Shown: positions 18,039 to 26,304, numbered from the stretch's first letter. The stretch is 64,000 nucleotides of DNA from Thiomicrospira sp. WB1 (GCF_001507535.1 NZ_LQBN01000002.1:248001-312000); one strand, 5' to 3'. Notes: generated by a model from the sequence alone, not told the origin. Numbers and translations: made by a program.

Positions 18039-18078
18039 GCGGACAAGAGGGGGTGTTATGATATGCAGTTGTAATAGG

Positions 18079-18096
18079 CTTACAGTTAATTTATAG
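18079..18096 (+). repeat. Left CTTACA-type site, possible recombination core
   Basis: CTTACAGTTAATTTATAG shares the CTTACAGT start and the T/A-rich second half with the two sites at the right edge of the island (25852 and 25902). It is preceded by a loose inverted repeat TGTAA...TTACA. The match is short, so this is only a candidate. Confidence 0.3.
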
Positions 18097-18126
18097 TTAA
18101 ACCATTGCCTTAACGGGAGTGGCTTG

Positions 18127-19293
18127 ATGAGATTAATAAGAGCAACGAATGACTTTAAACTGCATGGTCATTCCTATGAGGACTTTCCGTTAATCGTTAA
18201 TTCAGATATGGAGTTGGAGACTGAAGTCCACCAATTCTTAATTTACTTCTGTATCACTAGAGGACGAGTCGAGAGTAAGAATACATGGTGGCGTTACGGG
18301 CAAGACCTGTATGACTACTTTGGTTATTTGGAGGGTAATGGACTGGATTGGCGTTCAAAGATGGCAGACACTCAACATTCAGTCATTGCTGCTTATCGTG
18401 ATTGGTCAGTCAGCTTGGGTCTATCCTCAAAGACGATCAATGGGCGTTTAAGAACCATTATCCAATTTTATGAGTTCGCTCAAAGAAAGCATTGGATCGA
18501 ATCCGTACCCTATGACATTGAGACTGTGATTATCAATAAAGGTAAGGGCTTCTTGGCTCATACGGATAGGTCGGGTAATCAAAAAAATGCAGTCAATGTA
18601 ATGCTGAAAGAAAAAGTGGCGGCATTGCAGGTTTTGACCAAGCAAGAAGTCAAAATCCTGATGGCACATCCCTGTTTTATCTCTCAACATCTAATCTATC
18701 GTCTAGCCCTACAAACAGGGATGCGCAAAGAGGAATTGCTAACCTTTCCTGAAAGCTATATCCAAGACCCAAGAACGAAGCGGGGTAAAGCGATTGTGCC
18801 TGTTGTGCTGAGTTCCAAAGATATGGAAGTAAAAAGCGGTCAGGGCGGCACAAAAGGAAATAAGGAACGCACGATTCATATTCCCATATCACTGTATGAA
18901 CGACTGTGGCAATACAAGCTGCATGAGCGAAATGAGTTACTGTTGAAAAATGAAGTCAGCGAGCAAAAAACTCTGCTGTTGAACCGATTTGCAAAACCTT
19001 ATTCCATCAAAGGCACGATACTAAATACAGAGTTGAAAAAAATTGTTGGTCGAAAAGAAATAAGCCTGCATAAGCTTCGACACACCTACGCAACTTTTAA
19101 GCTCTATGGACTTCGACACAACCCAAATTATCGAGGCGATCCATTGGTGTACGTCCAAGATCGTTTAGGTCATTCAAGCATCTTAACAACACAAGTTTAT
19201 CTGCATTATCTCGAAGATTTGGAAGGCGATTTAATGACCGAATACGACCAGGATATTGACCAAATCTGCCTTGGGTCCGAGGGAGTGGCATGA
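18127..19293 (+). CDS. Tyrosine recombinase 1 of the island trio
   Basis: 388 residues from the ATG at 18127, which lies 7 bases after GGAG; a TTG three bases upstream is an alternative. An N-terminal SAM-like DNA-binding region is followed by a full catalytic set: Arg in TGMRKEELLTF, HKLRHTYATF (HxxR), and LGHSSILTTQVYLHYL with the histidine and the tyrosine nucleophile. All residues needed for strand cleavage are present. Its size and first position match TnpA-like or stand-alone integrases. Its stop overlaps the next start (ATGA), so the trio is translationally coupled. Codon use is more A/T-rich than that of the host genes. Confidence 0.9.
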   Translation: MRLIRATNDFKLHGHSYEDFPLIVNSDMELETEVHQFLIYFCITRGRVESKNTWWRYGQDLYDYFGYLEGNGLDWRSKMADTQHSVIAAYRDWSVSLGLSSKTINGRLRTIIQFYEFAQRKHWIESVPYDIETVIINKGKGFLAHTDRSGNQKNAVNVMLKEKVAALQVLTKQEVKILMAHPCFISQHLIYRLALQTGMRKEELLTFPESYIQDPRTKRGKAIVPVVLSSKDMEVKSGQGGTKGNKERTIHIPISLYERLWQYKLHERNELLLKNEVSEQKTLLLNRFAKPYSIKGTILNTELKKIVGRKEISLHKLRHTYATFKLYGLRHNPNYRGDPLVYVQDRLGHSSILTTQVYLHYLEDLEGDLMTEYDQDIDQICLGSEGVA

Positions 19294-20885
19294 AAAAACG
19301 TAAAGATTTTAATCAAGCCTCTTTATCTGTTTCAGACCCAAATGGGGTAGTTATCACCCAACCTGTTTTAAAAACAGGCATTCCTAAAAATACACTTGTT
19401 TCGCTTGGTGTGAATGCTACGAATTGTCGAACTTACGACTTCGAGAAACATTATAGGCAGGGCTTTGATGCGATTACCAGTGCGGCTCAACAAACTATTG
19501 AAATCATGCTCTCTGAGTCGTTAGTGGAGCCTTCAACCATTTCTCATTACTGCCACGCTGGGTTTAAATATTTTGCTCATTATTTGGCGATTTATGCAAA
19601 AGCTATGAATCGTGAATTGGTGTTATCGGATATTACTTTTGAGTTGATTGAAAACTATATCCAGAATCTAAAAACAAATTATCCAAATGGCGCTTCAGCC
19701 AAAACAATATACACTAATACCAAATCGATTCTGGTCAAAATGCAAGGAATGGGCTGGTTGGAGCGGTTTGATTTCCCAAAGAATCCATTTCCAAACTCCA
19801 ACCGGAAAGTGAAAGGTCAAACTGCGTTTTCAAAAGCTGAGCGTAAGCGTGTAGCTCATGCCCTAAAAGTCGATGTAAACAAGATTCTTGAAAAAAACGA
19901 GCCATTAAATAGTTATGAGTTAACTATCTTTTTATTGGCGATAGCACTGCGTTCAGGCATGAATACCACGCCACTTTTGGAAATGACTACGGACTCGATT
20001 CAAGAGCATCCATTAAAAGAAAACCGCAAGCTATTGGTGCTGTATAAACGTCGTGGCAATGCAACCCACATTCAAAATCTTCGTCACTCAACCAATGTTG
20101 AGAATGTTCAAACGGTACTGGCAGATGTCACTGTAATGATTCAGCACGTCATCGACATGAACCAGTCTTTACGAGCTGAAAGCGGAACCGATTTAGTGCT
20201 TTCTTATCGAACCACCGGAGTCTTAAATAATGGTGGAATCACTACTATCACAAATAGCTTACTGAAAACAAATACAAAAAAATGGGTGAAAGAAAAAGAC
20301 CTGAAAAACGACAATGGCGAACCGTTACAAGTCAATGTCTCTCGTTTCAGAAAAACCTTTGAAAACAGTATTTGGGAACTCTCTGGTGGAGACCCTTTTG
20401 TAACTGCTGCTTTAGCGAATCATTCGGTAAAAGTATCGCAAACTCACTACCTTGAAGCGCCGAAAGAGGCCGAAAAGAACTTTAATTACATGGGAAAGGT
20501 ACGAACCAAAGAGCTACTCTCCAATGTAGAGGTGATAGAAAACAACACCCCTGTTTCAAAGTGTTCAGATATTCCAAATCGTACTGACAAGAGCGGCAAT
20601 AAAATCTACTGCACCAACTTTTTAAGCTGTGTGCGTTGTCGCAACATGGTAGTCACAAAAGAAGACCTCTATCGCCTCTTCTCGTTCTACTGGTTGATTG
20701 TCTATGAGCGTGGACAGATTGGCGCAAAGCGTTGGAGCAAATACTTTGCTCATATCATTCGTATCATTGATAAAGACATCGCCCCGCAATTCGATGCCAA
20801 CTATGTGGCAAACATGAGAGCCGAGGCACAAGCCAATCCTCACCCTGCATGGAAGAATCGTAATCAGTTAGAGGAAGTCGCATGA
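19290..20885 (+). CDS. Tyrosine recombinase 2 of the island trio (GmtY/TnpB-like)
   Basis: 531 residues. The catalytic domain starts near residue 200, with Arg in ALRSGMNTTPLLEM. The HxxR motif reads SRFRKTF, so serine stands where histidine is usual. ALANHSVKVSQTHYL supplies the late histidine and the tyrosine. After the catalytic domain, four cysteines within about 33 residues (KCSD, YCTNFLSCVRC) look like a zinc ribbon. Length and place in the operon suit the second recombinase of a Tn554-like or Gamma-Mobile-Trio set; the family name is inference. It overlaps both neighbours by ATGA. Confidence 0.82.
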   Translation: MKKRKDFNQASLSVSDPNGVVITQPVLKTGIPKNTLVSLGVNATNCRTYDFEKHYRQGFDAITSAAQQTIEIMLSESLVEPSTISHYCHAGFKYFAHYLAIYAKAMNRELVLSDITFELIENYIQNLKTNYPNGASAKTIYTNTKSILVKMQGMGWLERFDFPKNPFPNSNRKVKGQTAFSKAERKRVAHALKVDVNKILEKNEPLNSYELTIFLLAIALRSGMNTTPLLEMTTDSIQEHPLKENRKLLVLYKRRGNATHIQNLRHSTNVENVQTVLADVTVMIQHVIDMNQSLRAESGTDLVLSYRTTGVLNNGGITTITNSLLKTNTKKWVKEKDLKNDNGEPLQVNVSRFRKTFENSIWELSGGDPFVTAALANHSVKVSQTHYLEAPKEAEKNFNYMGKVRTKELLSNVEVIENNTPVSKCSDIPNRTDKSGNKIYCTNFLSCVRCRNMVVTKEDLYRLFSFYWLIVYERGQIGAKRWSKYFAHIIRIIDKDIAPQFDANYVANMRAEAQANPHPAWKNRNQLEEVA

Positions 20886-22750
20886 GTCAAGTAATGCAAA
20901 TCAGTGCAATCGATTACTGCCGACCTCAAAAACTGCATGAACTTGAAGATTCAGAGCTTCAAATCTTGCCTGTGTCGTCTTATCTCTTAACGGACGGAAC
21001 CCATCATATTATTAGCCAATACGGCGATGATACATGGCGACTAGAAGACGCTCGATTTCCCTCGAACACTCCAGATTCTAAAAAGAAACTACGTTTTAAC
21101 ACCATTCCAAAACAATTTGTGGAGGCGGTGAAGTTTGCCCTCAAACACTACGACATCAAACAAAGGCCATCGGGAGGTACGATATTCAAGTTATTCAAAT
21201 CCTTAAAACCGTTTTGGAATTATTTAGACAATATCAATGTGCAAAGCACCTCAAATATTACCCCTATGCACTGTGCAAATTACGTCCACCAGTGCAAACA
21301 AGAAGTATCGAAACAAACCAAAAAACCGTTATCTAAATCCTACTTAATACATCGATTTTCAGCGATTGAGACCTTGTATCACAACCTTAAAGCCACTCAA
21401 TGGGCGTTTGAACACCCATGGGTTGAGAGTTCCGCAATTTCCTTGGCGGGTGCTCATTCTCAGAGTAAAAAAACAGCCAAAACCCAAGTCATTCCTGATG
21501 ACGAACTCAAGAAATTAATCAATTACTGCAACAAGGTATTAGAGCAAGCCAATGAGCTGATACAGCCTCAAGCAGAGATTGAACTTGAGCGGGAGAAACT
21601 GACTGAAGCGATTAACTCTCAAGCTGGTATCTCTACCGCCATTACCAACCATTTTTTAAAGCCTAAAGGCTATTCTGGGCTGAAAGAATTTAGTGCTTTG
21701 TATAGAGACATCCCTGGTGCCATGGCAATCATTATCCTAACCTTCAGTGGTATTCGCATTCACGAGCTCTCTGCGATTCAAACCGATGCGTACCGTGTTG
21801 AAGATAACAAGGATGAAGTCTATTACTGGCTTAAATCCCATTCGAGTAAAACCTATGAGGGCTATACCGAATGGCTTGTGCCTGAAATCGTTATCAAGGC
21901 TATTGAAGTGCAAAAAGCCTATGTCAAACCTTTTCAAGAAAGGTTGTGGCAAGAACAAGCTGAACGGTTCGCTCAAGACCCCCATGATTCAAGAGGTTTA
22001 AAAATAGAGAACTTCAAACATCATCTGTTCTTAACTAATTCAATGAAACAAGGAAATCAGATTAATCCCTTGAGCCATAGTGCATTTGATAAACGTTTAA
22101 AAGACTTTGGAAATGCATTGGGTTTGAAGGGATTAACTGCACACCGTTTTAGACGTACCTTTGCGGTCTATGTGGCACAGTCGGCTTATGGCGATTTACG
22201 TTACCTTAAACAGCACTTCAAGCATTGGGGCATGGATATGACCTTGCTATATGCTGCTAATAAATCGCAGGACGAAGAACTCTACGATGAAATTGCGGTA
22301 CAGATTAAAAGCTTCAAGGTTGCACGAGTCGAAGAGTTTTTAGATGAAGATACGATTATTACAGGCGGTCTTGCCAACAAGTTAATCTCGTACCGTTCAA
22401 ACAACGAACCGGTTAAGACCTTTGATAGTCGTGCGGCGATGGCTGAACGCATCTCTGATACGGTTCATTTACGTTCAACAGGGCATTCATGGTGTACCTC
22501 TGATAATTCAGGCTGTGGTGGACGTTCTGTGATTGAGGGAACGGCTTGCGTTGATTGTGATGAATCGATTATCGAGAAGAAGCGTCACGGTGAATACTTC
22601 AATGGCATCTATATACAGCAATTAGAACTAAGACAGATAGATGATATTGGTGAGGCGGGAAAACAGCGTGTAGAGCGTGATATTGAGCGCTGTGAGCGTG
22701 TATTGAAAGACCTTGGTATGTGGGATGAAGTAAAAGACTTTGTTTCTTAA
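20882..22750 (+). CDS. Tyrosine recombinase 3 of the island trio (GmtZ/TnpB-like)
   Basis: 622 residues. A long N-terminal DNA-binding half is followed by the catalytic half: Arg in FSGIRIHELSAI near residue 293, LTAHRFRRTFAVY (HxxR intact), and FKHWGMDMTLLYAAN with the late histidine and the tyrosine. Near the C-terminus four cysteines (WCTSDNSGC and ACVDC) suggest a zinc-binding knob like the one in recombinase 2. About 620-630 residues is the size of Tn554 TnpB. Recombinases 2 and 3 may work as a pair with recombinase 1. The next gene starts 96 bases downstream after an inverted repeat, which separates the recombination and cargo modules. Confidence 0.85.
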   Translation: MSQVMQISAIDYCRPQKLHELEDSELQILPVSSYLLTDGTHHIISQYGDDTWRLEDARFPSNTPDSKKKLRFNTIPKQFVEAVKFALKHYDIKQRPSGGTIFKLFKSLKPFWNYLDNINVQSTSNITPMHCANYVHQCKQEVSKQTKKPLSKSYLIHRFSAIETLYHNLKATQWAFEHPWVESSAISLAGAHSQSKKTAKTQVIPDDELKKLINYCNKVLEQANELIQPQAEIELEREKLTEAINSQAGISTAITNHFLKPKGYSGLKEFSALYRDIPGAMAIIILTFSGIRIHELSAIQTDAYRVEDNKDEVYYWLKSHSSKTYEGYTEWLVPEIVIKAIEVQKAYVKPFQERLWQEQAERFAQDPHDSRGLKIENFKHHLFLTNSMKQGNQINPLSHSAFDKRLKDFGNALGLKGLTAHRFRRTFAVYVAQSAYGDLRYLKQHFKHWGMDMTLLYAANKSQDEELYDEIAVQIKSFKVARVEEFLDEDTIITGGLANKLISYRSNNEPVKTFDSRAAMAERISDTVHLRSTGHSWCTSDNSGCGGRSVIEGTACVDCDESIIEKKRHGEYFNGIYIQQLELRQIDDIGEAGKQRVERDIERCERVLKDLGMWDEVKDFVS

Positions 22751-22777
22751 GGGCAGTTGAGTTGCAGTTTAAAGATT

Positions 22778-22820
22778 TAGGTTTTGCTTAATATTTTTAG
22801 AAATATTTTATCAAAACCTA
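22778..22820 (+). promoter_or_regulatory. Inverted repeat upstream of the restriction-modification gene
   Basis: TAGGTTTTG (22778-22786) pairs with CAAAACCTA (22812-22820), and inside it AATATTT pairs with AAATATT (22790-22807). The structure ends about 13 bases before the Shine-Dalgarno sequence of the cargo gene. It could be a weak terminator for the recombinase operon or a control site for the restriction enzyme. No long T-run follows the outer arm. Confidence 0.4.
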
Positions 22821-22846
22821 TTAAGTCCGAATAGGAAGTGAAAAAA

Positions 22847-25285
22847 ATGGCAAAAAAGGAAGCAAAAACAGATTTCTGGGTTTATGGGCTTCTCACAGAA
22901 GCAGACATTGAACTTGAACCACAAGGAAGCTCTATCAAAGAAATCAATGACGCTCTGAAAACTGCGTCAAAGGCTGGATCTGGCAAGGTCGGTTTCCCCG
23001 AATTCGTCGGGCTGGTTAAAGATTTCTTGTTGATTATTGAAAACAAAGCGGACGTTGCCAAACACGTTAAAAGAACCAAAGGAGACACGATCAGCACGGC
23101 TGTGAAGGACGTAAAAGACTGCGCCGTGAATGGAGCCTTATTTTATGGCAAACATTTAGCCAAAAATACGAGTTATAACAAGATCATTGCCTTTGGTATA
23201 TCTGGCGATCAAAAGCAGCATTATATTAGTCCGATTTTCATTGATGAAACTGAATACTACCGAGAATTGCCTGATGTAGAATCTTTCATTTCATTCAATG
23301 AAGAGAATATCGAAGAATATTACACTAGAGAAATTCTGGAAGAAGAAACTGATTACGATAAAGAGCTTCATGAAATCCTGAAGGATGCCGCAGAGCTTCA
23401 CGAAGATTTGCGGAACTACGGTAACCTGAAAGATATAGACAAACCGCTTGTCGTATCAGGTATTTTGCTAGCCCTTCGGGAGTCAGAATATAAAAACTTT
23501 TCCACTGATGATCTGATTGGCGATGACACCGTTAGCACCGATGGCGATAAAATCTTCAAAGCCATTGCATCGAACCTCAAGCGCTCTAACGTTCGGCCTG
23601 ATGTTAAGCGTGATAAAATCCTCAGCCAATTTGCGATTATCAAAGATACTCAAATCCTGAACGAAATTAATACCACGCTCGGCAAGACCCCTCTGAAGCA
23701 TTTCACCGAATTTTTGAACCACCGGATATATAGGAGTATTCGCTACACTAGCTCTTCCGAGGATTATCTGGGACGGTTCTACGGCGAGTTTATGTCCTAC
23801 TCGGGTGGGGATGGCCAAACCCTCGGCATTGTTCTGACTCCGAAACACATAACGGATCTGTTCTGTGAATTGTTGGATATTCAGCCCGATGATATCGTCT
23901 TTGATCCTTGTGCGGGAACAGCGGGCTTTCTCATCGCCGCTATGCACCACATGATTGCTAAGGCGGATACCGAGGAGCAGAAAAAGGACATTCGTCAAAA
24001 GCAGCTTCACGGGCTGGAGCTGCAACCCTACATGTTCACCATTGCTACCACGAACATGATTTTGCGGGGTGATGGCAAATCCAACTTGGTCAATCACAAC
24101 TTCCTGAAAGAGAGCCCTAGTAAGATCCAGCTTAACGGCGCAACGGTTGGAATGATGAACCCGCCGTATTCGCAAGGCTCAAAGAAGAACCCTGACCTTT
24201 ACGAAATTGCCTTCACAGAGCATCTGCTGGACTCATTGACCGAGGGAGGCCGTGCGGTAGTTATCGTGCCTCAATCGTCAATGACCGGGAAGTCATCGGA
24301 AGAAAAGGCCATTAAAGGCAATATCTTGAAAAAACACACGTTAGAGGGTGTGATTACGCTGAACAGCGATACCTTCTATGGCGTTGGGACATTGCCTTGT
24401 ATAGCGATATTTACGGCCAATGAGCCGCACCCGAAAGGCAAGGAATGCCGGTTCATTGACTTCCGCGACGATGGCTACAAAATCAATCCACACATCGGTT
24501 TGGTTGAGACTGAGCAGGCCAAAGACAGAAAGCAACACCTGCTGGATGTTTGGTTCGACAGGATCGAAGCGGCAACCAATTTTTGCGTGAAAACGTCCAT
24601 CGAGAAAGACGACGAATGGTTGCACAGTTTCTACTACTTCAATGACATGATGCCCACTGAAAGGGAATTTGAAGCGGTAATCACTGATTTTCTGGCCTTT
24701 GAATATCTGATGATCGTAAAGAACAGACCCTATTTATTTGAAGGGCTTAGCTGGCACGATGTGACGCAAAACGAGATAGAGGATCTGGTTGAAAAAGATT
24801 GGGAAGAGTTCTTCCTGAAGAGCATTTTCAAAGAGGTTCAGCGCGGTAAACGCTTGAAGAAAGATAATCAGGTGCCGGGGAAAATGCCCTACATTTCCTC
24901 GACATCACTGAATAACGGCGTTGATAATTTCATCGGGAATAATACCGGCGTTCGGATTTTCTCAAACTGTCTGACAGTCGCGAATAGCGGCAGTGTAGGG
25001 TCAAGTTTTTATCATCCATACAGTTTCGTTGCCAGTGATCACGTAACCCATCTAACGAACAATGAATTTAGTAAATACATCTATTTATTCATTGCAGCGC
25101 TAACAAATCGGCTGTCCGAAAAATATAACTTCAACCGTGAAATTAACGACAAGCGGATCAGTCGAGAAAAGATAATGTTGCCGGTGACGGAAGAAGGTGA
25201 GCCAGATTTCGAATACATGGAGCAATATATGATGAATCTAGAATATCAGAAACGTAAGCAGTATCTTGGCTATGTTGAAGGTTAA
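22847..25285 (+). CDS. Type IIG-like single-chain restriction-modification enzyme
   Basis: 812 residues from the ATG at 22847, which follows AGGAAG by 8 bases; a GTG at 22838 is an alternative. The N-terminal region has a PD-(D/E)XK-like nuclease motif, VKDFLLIIENK (D59, E65, K67). A helical linker leads to an N6-adenine methyltransferase with DPCAGTAGF (353-361, AdoMet binding) and NPPY (438-441, catalysis). The last 180 or so residues resemble a single target-recognition domain of a type I S subunit, with GKMPYISSTSLNNG and LPVTEEGEPDFEYMEQYM. So cutting, methylation and target choice are in one chain, as in type IIG/BcgI-like systems. It is the defence cargo of the island. The recognition sequence cannot be read. 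Confidence 0.83.
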   Translation: MAKKEAKTDFWVYGLLTEADIELEPQGSSIKEINDALKTASKAGSGKVGFPEFVGLVKDFLLIIENKADVAKHVKRTKGDTISTAVKDVKDCAVNGALFYGKHLAKNTSYNKIIAFGISGDQKQHYISPIFIDETEYYRELPDVESFISFNEENIEEYYTREILEEETDYDKELHEILKDAAELHEDLRNYGNLKDIDKPLVVSGILLALRESEYKNFSTDDLIGDDTVSTDGDKIFKAIASNLKRSNVRPDVKRDKILSQFAIIKDTQILNEINTTLGKTPLKHFTEFLNHRIYRSIRYTSSSEDYLGRFYGEFMSYSGGDGQTLGIVLTPKHITDLFCELLDIQPDDIVFDPCAGTAGFLIAAMHHMIAKADTEEQKKDIRQKQLHGLELQPYMFTIATTNMILRGDGKSNLVNHNFLKESPSKIQLNGATVGMMNPPYSQGSKKNPDLYEIAFTEHLLDSLTEGGRAVVIVPQSSMTGKSSEEKAIKGNILKKHTLEGVITLNSDTFYGVGTLPCIAIFTANEPHPKGKECRFIDFRDDGYKINPHIGLVETEQAKDRKQHLLDVWFDRIEAATNFCVKTSIEKDDEWLHSFYYFNDMMPTEREFEAVITDFLAFEYLMIVKNRPYLFEGLSWHDVTQNEIEDLVEKDWEEFFLKSIFKEVQRGKRLKKDNQVPGKMPYISSTSLNNGVDNFIGNNTGVRIFSNCLTVANSGSVGSSFYHPYSFVASDHVTHLTNNEFSKYIYLFIAALTNRLSEKYNFNREINDKRISREKIMLPVTEEGEPDFEYMEQYMMNLEYQKRKQYLGYVEG

Positions 25286-25428
25286 ATTTGAGAAGCGCTT
25301 ATTATTAGTTTACTCAATCTAACAAGCTTTAGTGTTATCTTGAAGTATAGACTTTAATGCTATTTAAAAACCACACAAAAACTGACTTAAGCAAAAAAGT
25401 TATCCGCCCTTATAAAAGGATAAGCCTA

Positions 25429-25818
25429 ATGGGTACATCGACAGAGAAAGAGATCATTAATGCACTAATTCGACTAAAGCATGGTCGCCCTAAGGTAGTC
25501 GATAAAAAGCGAAAATTAAGCATCTCAGCACTTGCAGAAGAAGCGGGTGTATCTGATTCCACCATACATAATCGTTATCCTGAAATAGCGGCAGAAGTTC
25601 GTGAAATCATGGGCAAAGAGCATAAAGCTCAACGGGATGAAAAGATCGAAAAGCTTAAGCTTGAGAAATCTAAGAACAGAGAGCTTCGAGAACATATCGA
25701 ACAGCTTGAGTCTGACATTCGCAAGCTGACCTCCATCAACGCCACTTTGAGCAACGAAAATGCTCAACTCAAAGCTGAAATGGCCAGTAAAAAAGTTGTA
25801 AGAATTAATCAAAATTAG
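25429..25818 (+). CDS. Small HTH/coiled-coil protein of the island (TnpC/GmtX-like)
   Basis: 129 residues from the ATG at 25429, which lies 8 bases after AAAGGA; a longer frame from 25357 lacks such a site. Residues about 24-52 look like a helix-turn-helix (LSISALAEEAGVSDSTIHNRY), and the rest is a highly charged coiled coil (about 60-120) with leucine heptads. Its size and position at the end of a recombinase set match Tn554 TnpC (125 residues), which modulates integration orientation and frequency; a GmtX-type role is the other option. It is separated from the recombinases by the cargo gene, so it is probably expressed on its own. The functional identity is inference. Confidence 0.65.
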   Translation: MGTSTEKEIINALIRLKHGRPKVVDKKRKLSISALAEEAGVSDSTIHNRYPEIAAEVREIMGKEHKAQRDEKIEKLKLEKSKNRELREHIEQLESDIRKLTSINATLSNENAQLKAEMASKKVVRINQN

Positions 25819-25851
25819 AGGGTTTTATAACCATGAAAAAACAGAAAAAGT

Positions 25852-25868
25852 CTTACAGTGGTTGTAAG
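25852..25868 (+). repeat. Right-edge site R1, CTTACA-N5-TGTAAG
   Basis: CTTACAGTGGTTGTAAG: perfect 6-base inverted arms around a 5-base spacer, the shape of a tyrosine recombinase core site. A related copy starts exactly 50 bases downstream at 25902. It lies between the last island gene and the first host gene. Confidence 0.45.
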
Positions 25869-25901
25869 TCAATAATTTCAACTACTTGCTTTAATGTAAG
25901 T

Positions 25902-25918
25902 CTTACAAAGGTTGTATA
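25902..25918 (+). repeat. Right-edge site R2, CTTACA-N5-TGTATA
   Basis: CTTACAAAGGTTGTATA matches R1 in 11 of the first 14 bases, with 50-base periodicity. It ends 4 bases before the ATG of the first host gene, so the island may reach right up to that start codon. The element boundary is a guess from this position. Confidence 0.4.
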
Positions 25919-25922
25919 ATTT

Positions 25923-26204
25923 ATGAAAAAAGGAATTCATTTTGTGTTGAGCCTGGCACTGATCGGTTGTGGTTCGGGGGCTGCATGGGCCGATGCCGAG
26001 CAGACCTGGGAAAACGCCAAAGACGATGCGGCGTCCGCCTGGGAAAAGACCAAGGAGACGGCCAAAGGCGTGGGTGACGATGTGTCGGAAGCCTGGGATG
26101 AAGCCAAATCAACCAGTTGGGAGGATATTAAGTCTTCGGCAGAACAGACGGGGACCGACCCGGTTAAGCCTGAAGAGGATGCAGCAGGCATTCCCGTCGA
26201 TTAA
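25923..26204 (+). CDS. Small secreted protein with amphipathic helical repeats
   Basis: 93 residues. A signal peptide spans about residues 1-23 (lysines, hydrophobic core, cleavage near AWA-DA). The mature part repeats Trp-x-x-Ala-Lys units: TWENAKDDAASAWEKTKETAKG, then VSEAWDEAK, then SWEDIKS, which predicts amphipathic helices; the tail is acidic. I do not recognise a named family; periplasmic apolipoprotein-like helical proteins look similar. No Shine-Dalgarno sequence is visible, and the island's right edge abuts the ATG, so its native leader may be lost. Confidence 0.65.
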   Translation: MKKGIHFVLSLALIGCGSGAAWADAEQTWENAKDDAASAWEKTKETAKGVGDDVSEAWDEAKSTSWEDIKSSAEQTGTDPVKPEEDAAGIPVD

Positions 26205-26222
26205 GGCAGAGTGAAGCGTGGG

Positions 26223-26237
26223 TGGCACACTGTGCCA
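26223..26237. promoter_or_regulatory. Perfect palindrome TGGCACA-C-TGTGCCA
   Basis: A 7-1-7 palindrome in the 110-base gap before the first lipoprotein gene. No T-run follows on either strand, so an operator is more likely than a terminator. No regulator can be assigned. Confidence 0.35.
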
Positions 26238-26288
26238 GAGCGAATGAATCGGATTGGTCTCTATCGTTTGAAACTGGCATAATAACGG

Positions 26289-26304
26289 CTCAATACATAT
26301 TGAG
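26289..26304 (+). promoter_or_regulatory. Palindrome CTCAATA-CA-TATTGAG overlapping a ribosome binding site
   Basis: The right arm contains the GAG of the GAGGG Shine-Dalgarno sequence of the lipoprotein gene starting at 26315. A hairpin in the mRNA would cover the ribosome binding site; alternatively this is a protein operator. Confidence 0.35.

Larger units (their letters stand above)
18000..25920 (+). mobile_element. Integrative island: tyrosine recombinase trio plus restriction-modification cargo
   Basis: Five genes on one strand in visibly A+T-richer DNA than either flank, placed between two divergent host genes. Three tyrosine recombinase genes overlap by 4 bases each, a type IIG-like restriction-modification gene follows, and a small HTH/coiled-coil gene ends the unit. 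Both edges carry short repeats (17999-18038 on the left; 25852-25918 on the right). The plan resembles Tn554-type transposons (TnpA, TnpB, TnpC) and Gamma-Mobile-Trio islands (GmtY, GmtZ, GmtX with defence cargo); which family it belongs to needs profile comparison. The exact ends are not determined. The copies of the palindromic motif seen in host DNA are absent here. Confidence 0.75.

Noticed and set aside
25915-25920. TATAAT as promoter for the secreted-protein gene
   Set aside because: It lies 3 bases before the ATG, which would leave no leader; more likely part of recombination site R2.
18000-25920. Prophage or integrative conjugative element
   Set aside because: No structural, packaging, relaxase or mating-pair genes are present; only recombinases, a restriction-modification gene and one small protein.
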